A DNA stretch of 60,319 nucleotides from assembly GCA_035627955.1 (NCBI GenBank), contig DASPKU010000005.1, positions 1 to 60,319 of the forward strand, in the 5' to 3' direction. The first letter of the stretch is position 1; every line of letters begins with the position of its first letter. Made by a program: the position numbers and the translations under genes. Below are positions 25,701 through 31,873 of this stretch, one piece after another. The notes beneath the pieces were generated by a model, which searched no databases, was not told where the DNA came from, and saw nothing but the letters and a program-made list of their open reading frames with translations. The DNA is from Phycisphaerales bacterium. GTDB lineage: Bacteria > Planctomycetota > Phycisphaerae > Phycisphaerales > UBA1924.

Positions 25701-26900
25701 ACCATCATCCGCGGCCTGCCCAAGGAGTTCCGGCGCGTGCTGCCGCCGGCCGCGGCCCTCGCGCAGCGGTGCATGACGGACCTCACCTTCGGCGAGGGCT
25801 CGCTCATCGACCGTCTGCGCGAGTGCATCCTGAGGGCGACCACCGTCGAGGTCCCGCGCGAGGTGCTCGCGGCGGTGCCGCTGCCGCCCTACCTGCGCAT
25901 GCGTTTCGAGGTGATCGGGTCGGACGGCAAGGTGGTGGCCGCGGGGCGTGACCTGTCGGAGATCAAGGCCCAGCTGCGGACCGAGCTCAAGACGGGCCTG
26001 CTCGCAAGCGAAAAGACGTACACGCGCGAGGGTATCAGGGAGTGGAGCTTCGGCGACCTGCCCGAGCGGGTCGAAATCGACCGCTTCGGCGTTGCGTTCG
26101 CGGCGTTCCCAGGGATCGTCGACCAGGGCAAGGCGGTGGCCCTCAAGCTCTTTGACACCTTTGACGCCGCCCAGCTTGCAAGCCGCGCCGGCACGCGCCG
26201 CCTGTTCATGTTCGAGGCGAGCGAAGAGCTCAAGCGGCACACGATGTACATCCCGGGCGTGGAGAAGATGTCCCTCCAGTACGCCACCCTGGGAACGCCG
26301 CAGCAGTTCAAGGAGCTGCTGAAGGAGCTCATCGCCGACCGCGCCTTCATCGGCGACCAGCTGCCCGTGCGCACGGAGAAGGAGTTCGCCTTCCGCGTGG
26401 GCGTTGGCATCGATCGCCTGGGGGCCGCACGTGAGGAGGTGACTGCCCTCATGGGCACGGTGATGACGGCGTACCAGGCCGCGAAGTACGCGGTGGACCA
26501 CGCGAGCAAGGCCCCCGCGTTCCAGGCCAACCTTGATGATGTGCGCGATCAGCTCGGCGCCCTCACGCCCCCCAGCTTCCTCGTGAGCACCCCCTACGAG
26601 TGGCTGCGGCACTACCCGCGGTACCTCCAGGCGATCCAGCTGCGCGTGCAGAAGATGACCGGCCCCGGCCTGCAGCGCGATGCCCGGAATATGGCGGAGA
26701 TCGTCCCCCTGTGGAAGGGGTACTTTGAGCTCGAGAAGCGCCGCAAGGAGCTGGGCCTGAGCGAGAGCAAGATTATCGAGTACCGCTGGATGGTGGAGGA
26801 GCTGCGCGTGTCGCTCTTCGCGCAGGAGCTCCGCACCGCCGTCCCCGTTTCGGTGAAGCGCCTGCAGGAGCTGTGGCAGGCGATCGTCAAGGGCGCGTGA
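22716..26900 (+). CDS. hrpA: ATP-dependent RNA helicase HrpA
   Basis: About 1394 residues. Start chosen at GTG 22716 by comparison with the usual HrpA N-terminus; GTG 22647 and ATG 22761 are possible. Domains: DEAH-box helicase core with GETGSGKTTQ (Walker A), DEAH-ERS (motif II), SAT (motif III) and QRMGRCGRIGPG (motif VI), then the HA2 region and a long HrpA-type C-terminal region (DUF3418). Between them, around 24570-24830, an Arg/Gly-rich low-complexity insert (many GRG/RGG units) breaks the family alignment. Large bacterial HrpA proteins act in mRNA processing and rescue of collided ribosomes. Confidence 0.93.
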   Translation: MHPLLRELGARVDACMPADRRRLTGRLHGLGRVLAAANGQSGGELPPQVAAFTTDLEQAEARLAQRRARVPVIHYPEDLPVSQRREEIKRAIAEHQVVVICGETGSGKTTQIPKICLELGRGVTGMIGHTQPRRIAARSVGQRIAEELETRLGDLVGYKVRFGDKTSPGTFIKLMTDGILLAETQGDRNLEQYDTIIIDEAHERSLNIDFLLGYLRTLLPRRPDLKVIVTSATIDPQRFADHFAGPRGPAPIIMVSGRTYPVEVLYRPPVAEEKLDELDEDMQRAILHAVDEAASYGDGDILVFLSGEREIRETAELLSKHHVPGSPSTAILPLYAKLSAEEQMKVFQPHTGRRVVLSTNVAETSLTVPGIRYVVDVGFARINRYSPRTKVQRLEIEPISRASADQRMGRCGRIGPGVCVRLYAEEDYTTRGQYTDPEIVRANLASVILQMAALRLGDVERFPFIDPPDPRAIRDGYETLHELGAVNEKHELTPLGRDLARLPIDPRIGRMILAAKREGCLEDVLVIASALSVQDPRERPMEKADRADEVHAEFKDPSSDFGGYLKLWAAYHDRKRHLSGSKLRKWCKESFLSFVRLREWEDIHRQLSELIQGMQDQDGQRTGGRSEGGAGRRGERGGGGRDGRGGRGERGERGGPRHQRQPAMAVESRGSAAPPARGRERHNGGPEQQARSSAPASSAVAQLDQTQQTRYNRLHRALLTGLLGNIGFKTETGEYAAGRGVKFNIFPGSALFKQGPKWVMSAELVRTTKLYARTVAGILPEWVEELGAHLVKRTYSEPHWSRQAGRVLAYERVTINGLELVARRRVHYGPIDPVASREIFVHHALVEGDLDTRAPFYSHNQGLVEQVRELEIRSRRSTLLADVEQRFRFYDSHIPRDILTAGAFERWRFEETKKNPRLLFMNLEDLIAPDASLPTRDQFPDEIDAGPVVLPVVYRLEPGHEADGVTVRIPMEALGQLGPERFVWLVPGHLQEKIDTIIRGLPKEFRRVLPPAAALAQRCMTDLTFGEGSLIDRLRECILRATTVEVPREVLAAVPLPPYLRMRFEVIGSDGKVVAAGRDLSEIKAQLRTELKTGLLASEKTYTREGIREWSFGDLPERVEIDRFGVAFAAFPGIVDQGKAVALKLFDTFDAAQLASRAGTRRLFMFEASEELKRHTMYIPGVEKMSLQYATLGTPQQFKELLKELIADRAFIGDQLPVRTEKEFAFRVGVGIDRLGAAREEVTALMGTVMTAYQAAKYAVDHASKAPAFQANLDDVRDQLGALTPPSFLVSTPYEWLRHYPRYLQAIQLRVQKMTGPGLQRDARNMAEIVPLWKGYFELEKRRKELGLSESKIIEYRWMVEELRVSLFAQELRTAVPVSVKRLQELWQAIVKGA

Positions 26901-26924
26901 CGCCGGCGGCCACCCGATGCGGCG

Positions 26925-28400
26925 GTGGATGCCGTTCACCGCAGGGGCGAGCTCCTACCGTTTCGCCGCCGCATGATCCAGGTCCTGCTCATCCTGCTGT
27001 TCGGCTCGATCTACCTGTTCGACTGGCAGGGCAGCGAGGGCGTGCTGGACCTGCCGCCGGGCGAGGTGCTTGCATGGCTGCTCGCGCCGCTCGCGGCCAT
27101 GTGGGGCGTGTTCCAGGCGCTGTGCGTGCGGTGGGGGCGGCTGATTGACCGCAAGGGCAGCTACTCCGCCGTGCGGATGGCGGACACCACGATGCTGGCG
27201 CTGCGGCTGCTGGCGGGGGCGTGGTGGGGGTTCTGTCTGTTCGCGTTCGGATCGCTCGCGACCGTGCGCGGCCTTGTGGGCGACTTCATCATCGTCGACG
27301 AGCTGGCGACGATGCTCCCGGTGCTGCTGTTCTTCGCGGCGACCTGGTGGTCGCTGTACCCGCTGGAGCTTCGAATTCGCGAGGCCCTGCTGCTGCGCGA
27401 GCTCAACAACGCCGAGGGCACGCCCGTGCACCCGCCGCTCACCCGGGGGCAGTACGTGTCCTCGTGCCTGCGGCACCAGGCGATGCTGTTCCTGGCGCCG
27501 CTCACGATGATGATGGCCTGGCATGAGACGCTCGCGATGCACGTGGGGGAGTGGATCGTGCGCGAGTGGCGGGGTCAGGCCGAGTGGCTGCTGCCGGTTG
27601 TGACCTACGCGGGCATCATCGCCATCCTGATTACGTCCCCGGCCGTGATCCGGCGCGTGTGGGACACCGTGCCCATCGGCGACGGCCCCCTCCGCGAGCA
27701 GATGCGGGCGATGTGCAGGCAGTACCGAATCCGGGTGCGCGGCCCGCTGCTGTGGCGCACGCACGGAGCGATGGTGAACGGGGCAATCCTGGGCATCTTC
27801 TGGCCGCTGCGGTACATGCTGCTGAGCGACGCTCTGCTCGAGCGGCTCAACGCCGATCAAGTGGAGGCGGTGATGGCCCACGAGGTGGCGCACGTGCGGC
27901 GTCGGCACCTCATCTGGCTGGCGGTGTGCGTCATCTCGGCGGTGCTGGTGCTGGCGCTGGTGCTGGGAACGATAGTGGAGGGGTTCCATATCCGCGTGCT
28001 CAGCCCCACGACGCTGTCGGTGATCATGGGGCTGATGGGCATCGCCGGGGCGGGCACGGTGTTCGGCCTGGTAAGCCGCCGCTTCGAGTGGCAGGCGGAC
28101 GCGTTCGCCGTGCAACACTTGACGCGTACGCGCGAGCATGAGGCCGCAGCGGTGACGGCGGGTGCGGTGGGGGTGATGTCCAGCGCCCTGCAATCCGTCG
28201 CCGACCTCAACGGCATCGACCCCGAGCGGTTCACGTGGCGGCACGGCTCGGTGCGCGAGCGGCAGCGGCGGCTGGCAACGCTGATCGACCGGCCGGTGGA
28301 CGCCCTGCCCATCGACCGGCAGGTGAAATGGATCAAGATCGCGGCCGTGGTGGGCATCATCGCCTCCTTCGTGCCGTTCCTGCTCGGGGGGGCGTCATGA
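26925..28400 (+). CDS. M48-family membrane metallopeptidase
   Basis: 491 residues from GTG 26925; ATG 26973 is a good alternative because a 19-codon frame ends on it (ATGA). Several transmembrane helices lie in the first ~230 residues. The catalytic zinc motif H319-EVA-H323 lies within VMAHEVAHVRRRH, with a downstream glutamate in RRFEWQADAFA (~388), as in M48/HtpX/Ste24-type enzymes. Further helices surround it. It would degrade or process membrane proteins. The next gene overlaps its stop by four bases. Confidence 0.85.
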   Translation: MDAVHRRGELLPFRRRMIQVLLILLFGSIYLFDWQGSEGVLDLPPGEVLAWLLAPLAAMWGVFQALCVRWGRLIDRKGSYSAVRMADTTMLALRLLAGAWWGFCLFAFGSLATVRGLVGDFIIVDELATMLPVLLFFAATWWSLYPLELRIREALLLRELNNAEGTPVHPPLTRGQYVSSCLRHQAMLFLAPLTMMMAWHETLAMHVGEWIVREWRGQAEWLLPVVTYAGIIAILITSPAVIRRVWDTVPIGDGPLREQMRAMCRQYRIRVRGPLLWRTHGAMVNGAILGIFWPLRYMLLSDALLERLNADQVEAVMAHEVAHVRRRHLIWLAVCVISAVLVLALVLGTIVEGFHIRVLSPTTLSVIMGLMGIAGAGTVFGLVSRRFEWQADAFAVQHLTRTREHEAAAVTAGAVGVMSSALQSVADLNGIDPERFTWRHGSVRERQRRLATLIDRPVDALPIDRQVKWIKIAAVVGIIASFVPFLLGGAS

Positions 28401-29611
28401 GCCTGACGGCGGCGGAGCAGCGGGTGTGCGGCATCATCTCGGGGCGGCACGCGGCAATGGTGGAGCAGCTGCGGCAACTGGTGAACATCCCCACGGGGCC
28501 GGGATCGGCAGGCGGGCTCGATGAGACGCGGGGGCTGTTGACGGAGCGGTTGGCGAAGCTTGGCGCCGCTGTGGAACTCGTCCCCGGTGACCCCAAGCCC
28601 ACGTGGCTGGATCCTGAGGACCGCGGCAGTGTTCCGCCCACGGCGGTGTGCCGCCGGCCTCGCACGACGCCGCACCTGCCGAAGGAGCACCGCGCCGGTG
28701 TGTTGTTGTGTGGGCATCTCGACACCGTGCACCACGCCTCTTCCTCGTTCCGCGAGCTGTCAATCTCCCCTGATGGTCGCACCGCCACCGGTCCAGGCTG
28801 CGTCGACATGAAGGGCGGGCTGCTCGTGGGCGCGACAGCGCTGGAAGCGCTCGAGGAGGCGGGCGTGGCCGCGGGGTGGGGGTTCATCATGAACTCCGAC
28901 GAAGAGACGGGGAGTTATCACTCAGACACGGCACTCCAAGCCGAGGCCAAGCGCGGGTACCGGGAGGGATTGGTGCTGGAGCCCGCGATGGCCGACGGCG
29001 GGCTCGTCACCGAGCGCCCCGGCAGCGGCCAGTTCATGATCGAGACACGCGGCAGGGCGTCGCACGTGGGGCGCGACTTCGGCGCGGGCGTGTCGGCGGT
29101 GAACGCGCTGGCCGCGTGCATCCTGCGGGTGTCGCAGCTGGTGGACACCTCGCGGGGGCGGATCGTCAACATCGGACCGCTCCAGGGCGGCGTCGCGGCC
29201 AACGTCGTCCCCGACCTCGCCCGCGCGTGGGGCAACGTTCGCTTTCCCACCTACGAGGCCGGCGAGGAACTCGGCCGAGCGCTCGAGGCGATGGAGACCG
29301 CGCCTAGCGAACTGCCGGGGGTGAAGGTCTACCGCAGCTTCAACAGGCCCGCCAAGCCGCGCACACCGCAGGTCGATGCACTTGCGATCCACGCACGCTG
29401 GGCCGCCGAGGCGCTCGGCCAGCAGCTGCCCTTCGGCAAAACCGGCGGCGTGTGCGATGGGAACAACCTGCAGGCCGCGGGGCTGCCGACGATTGACACG
29501 CTGGGCGTGAGGGGTGGGGGGCTGCACACGCCGCAGGAGTGGATCGAGCTGGCGAGCCTGGTGGAGCGGGCGCAGCTGCTCGCGGTACTGATTATGCGTC
29601 TATCGCAGTGA
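28397..29611 (+). CDS. M20-family metallopeptidase (carboxypeptidase G2-like)
   Basis: 404 residues, start ATG 28397 (ATGA overlap). The zinc-site motifs of M20 enzymes are visible: GHLDTVH (~105), GCVDMKGG (~134), NSDEETGS (~167), and HTPQEW near the C-terminus. The central dimerisation domain includes GRASHVGRDFGAG. It probably removes a C-terminal or N-acyl amino-acid group by hydrolysis; the substrate cannot be read from sequence. Insertions around residues 65-95 (Pro/Arg-rich) are unusual. It is probably cotranslated with the M48 peptidase. Confidence 0.88.
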   Translation: MSLTAAEQRVCGIISGRHAAMVEQLRQLVNIPTGPGSAGGLDETRGLLTERLAKLGAAVELVPGDPKPTWLDPEDRGSVPPTAVCRRPRTTPHLPKEHRAGVLLCGHLDTVHHASSSFRELSISPDGRTATGPGCVDMKGGLLVGATALEALEEAGVAAGWGFIMNSDEETGSYHSDTALQAEAKRGYREGLVLEPAMADGGLVTERPGSGQFMIETRGRASHVGRDFGAGVSAVNALAACILRVSQLVDTSRGRIVNIGPLQGGVAANVVPDLARAWGNVRFPTYEAGEELGRALEAMETAPSELPGVKVYRSFNRPAKPRTPQVDALAIHARWAAEALGQQLPFGKTGGVCDGNNLQAAGLPTIDTLGVRGGGLHTPQEWIELASLVERAQLLAVLIMRLSQ

Positions 29612-29732
29612 ATAGCAGCGTGCGGGCACGGCCCGAAGACGGATCGTGCCACCCCGACCTCTCACAGATGAACTCCCCTCACCCGGTAAGCCGATGGACG
29701 CTGCATAAACTCGCGTCAGCACAGGAGCAGCA

Positions 29733-31220
29733 ATGACCCAGGCCCCCGCCCAGCAGCCCGCCCGCCCCAGCACTCCCAATAGCTCCAGCTCGTCGGCCAC
29801 GGCGCAGACCTTGGGCGACCAGCTGCACCACAGCCCGGCGGTGAAGGCCGCGGCGGCGGCGATGGTGGCGGAGCTGCGGGCCAAGTCGGCGCAGATCACC
29901 GACGTGCGGCCGCCCCGTCCCGAGCTCAAGCAGACCTACGACGCGCTGATGGCGCGGGCCGCGGCGGTGCGCGGGCGGGCGCTGCTGTACCCCTACCTCG
30001 GCTCTGGCCTGGGCAACGGCGCCCTGGTGGAGCTCGCCGACGGGTCGGTGAAGTGGGACATGATCTGCGGCATCGGCGTGCACTTCTTCGGCCACAGCGA
30101 CCCGGAGCTGGCGGAGCTGGGCGTGCTCAGCGGCATGGACGATGTGCTCAAGCACGGCAACCTCTCCAGCAACTTCGAGCCCTACGCGTTCATGGAGACG
30201 CTGCTGAAGGAGGCCGGGAAGAACAGCAGGCTTAAGCATTGCTACCTCAGCACCAGCGGCGCCATGGCCAACGAGAACGCCCTGAAGGTGTGCTTCCAAA
30301 AGAACGCGCCGGCGCCGCGGGTGATCGCGTTCAAGGACTGCTTCATGGGGCGGAGCACGACCATGGCCCAGATCGGGGACACCCCGGACTACCGCCAGGG
30401 GCTGCCGCTGAACGTGCTCGTCGATTACATGCCGTTCTACAACGAGCACGAGGCGAAGCGCGTGGGCGAGGCCAGGCACATCGACGGGGCCGTCAAGCAG
30501 CTCACCGAGTACCTCGACCGCTACCCCGGCCAGCACGCGTGCTTCATCTTCGAGCTCGTGCAGGGCGAGGGCGGGTTCAACCCCGGCACGCGTGACTACT
30601 TCAAGGCCCTGATGGAGGTGTGCAAGGCGCGCAAGGTGATCGTGTGGGACGACGAGATCCAGACCTTCGGCCGCCTGCCCACCATGTTCGCCTATGAGTA
30701 CTTCAACCTCGGCGAGTACGTGGACGTCTTCTGCGTGGGCAAGATGACGCAGGCGTGCGCCACAATGTGGACCGAGGAGATGAACCCCAAGGGCGGGCTG
30801 CTCAGCGGCACCTTCACGGGTGAGGGTGTCTCGTTCCGCATGGGCCAGCGCGTGATGGAGCGTCTGCGCGACGGGGGTTACTACGGGCCGCAGGGCTCCA
30901 TCGCCCGCCACCACGCGCTTTTCCGTGAGCAGGTGCAGCAGCTGATCGCCAGGCACCCCGCGTGGTTCCCCGCGGTGGAAGGTCAGTCCGAGCTCGTGGG
31001 CGGCCTGGGCGGCATGATGAAGTTCACGCCCTTCGGCGGGCGCAAGGACAAGATCAACGCCGTGTGCAAGGCGTGCTTCGAAGAGGGCGTGATCCTCTTC
31101 TACTGCGGGCATGGGCCGTACCACGTGCGCATGCTGCCCCCGCTGGGGGTGATGAAGGATGCCGACTGGGCGCGCGTGTTCGCGTGCATCGAGAAGGGCC
31201 TGGCCAAGGTCGCGGGCTGA
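29733..31220 (+). CDS. Class III PLP-dependent aminotransferase
   Basis: 495 residues. After a Ser/Pro/Ala-rich N-terminus of ~35 residues comes a full fold-type I aminotransferase. It shows TSGAMANENALKV (phosphate loop), FELVQGEGGF, VWDDEIQTFGR (Asp that binds the pyridine nitrogen) and VGKMTQ with Lys337 as the Schiff-base lysine. The family includes ornithine, acetylornithine, 4-aminobutyrate and lysine 6-aminotransferases. I cannot fix the substrate. Start ATG 29733 has AGGAG six bases upstream; TGCATAAAC around 29702-29710 is a possible -10 region. Confidence 0.88.
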   Translation: MTQAPAQQPARPSTPNSSSSSATAQTLGDQLHHSPAVKAAAAAMVAELRAKSAQITDVRPPRPELKQTYDALMARAAAVRGRALLYPYLGSGLGNGALVELADGSVKWDMICGIGVHFFGHSDPELAELGVLSGMDDVLKHGNLSSNFEPYAFMETLLKEAGKNSRLKHCYLSTSGAMANENALKVCFQKNAPAPRVIAFKDCFMGRSTTMAQIGDTPDYRQGLPLNVLVDYMPFYNEHEAKRVGEARHIDGAVKQLTEYLDRYPGQHACFIFELVQGEGGFNPGTRDYFKALMEVCKARKVIVWDDEIQTFGRLPTMFAYEYFNLGEYVDVFCVGKMTQACATMWTEEMNPKGGLLSGTFTGEGVSFRMGQRVMERLRDGGYYGPQGSIARHHALFREQVQQLIARHPAWFPAVEGQSELVGGLGGMMKFTPFGGRKDKINAVCKACFEEGVILFYCGHGPYHVRMLPPLGVMKDADWARVFACIEKGLAKVAG

Positions 31221-31280
31221 TCCGGGGGGCGGCTCACCGCTCGGAATGAGCGCCGTTCCCCTGCGGGGGCCGCACGTGCG

Positions 31281-31308
31281 GGTGTGTGGATTCTGTGTTA
31301 TGTCACAT
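31281..31308 (+). other. Candidate XerCD recombination (dif-like) site
   Basis: Arms GGTGTGTGGAT (31281-31291) and TTATGTCACAT (31298-31308) flank a six-base spacer. The right arm matches the Escherichia coli XerD arm TTATGTTAAAT at 9 of 11 bases. The left arm matches the XerC arm at only 6 of 11. The site falls where strand composition changes from G-rich to C-rich, which is where a dif site is expected. Confidence 0.3.
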
Positions 31309-31324
31309 CACCCGCGCGGGTGAT
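31307..31324. promoter_or_regulatory. 18-bp perfect palindrome
   Basis: ATCACCCGCGCGGGTGAT is its own reverse complement. It overlaps the last two bases of the dif-like sequence and lies 87 bases after the aminotransferase stop. It could be an operator for a dimeric regulator, or a hairpin at the end of the upstream transcript. No T-run follows. Confidence 0.45.
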
Positions 31325-31873
31325 CGCGCGGTCGACAGTCATCCCACGCGTTGGGCATCGCTGCGCGGATCGATCAAATTTCTGTGTCGCGGCACTCGCT
31401 TGCACTCATGAATGCGCAACTCTTCTCCACATCAGTGCTAGAGGCCACGCGCTGGGGTGCGGCGCTCATCCCGGCGCGCGGCGCCCGCGCCGTCTCTCAT
31501 CCCCGCGATCTGGTGCATAGAACCCACGAACCCGGGGACTTACCGCCCCTCGATCGGCGGGTATCGACCAGCTGGGTTAAACGCCCCCATGTCCCGCATG
31601 AGTGGGAAGTTAGGGACCACGTAGCCGCCCGGTTCCCGTATGGTGCCTCCGCACGACTGAGGCGGCGTTTATCGGAACTTGAGCTCGCCAAGAGCTTGGA
31701 CCGAGAGCCCCCAAAGACCCGAGAGGCGGGTAGTGAACCTGTGCCGGTAAGGATGCTGGTGCGGTTGCTGCGGCCTCCAGAAGACAGTGAGAGTTGGCCG
31801 GGCGTACCGGTGAGGGGTCTTAGGGGCCGATGTTTCGCAGACTCGTCTTGGTTGTGCTGATGAGGAGTCTGTG

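Larger units (their letters stand above)
31221..31873. other. 650-base intergenic region without a credible gene
   Basis: This is the largest gap in the window. It holds a dif-like 28-mer (31281-31308), an 18-bp perfect palindrome (31307-31324), and from about 31560 to 31860 a less GC-rich stretch with nested short inverted repeats: GTTCC (from ~31632)/GGAAC (~31673) enclosing GCCTC/GAGGC, and GAGCTC/AGAGCT soon after. An open frame at 31351-31860 has no family features and its composition follows no codon pattern. The 3' part could be a long structured leader of the gene at 31874. Confidence 0.6.

Noticed and set aside
31511-31590. tRNA-like appearance on the minus strand (ends in CACCA, has GGGTTCG and a CCGCC/GGCGG stem)
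   Set aside because: The acceptor arm does not pair, the anticodon loop would be eight bases, and the T-arm has no proper stem. It does not fold as a tRNA.
31351-31860. 169-codon open frame on the + strand in the large gap
   Set aside because: No signal, domain or codon-like composition, and it covers the possible RNA-structure block. A non-coding explanation fits better.
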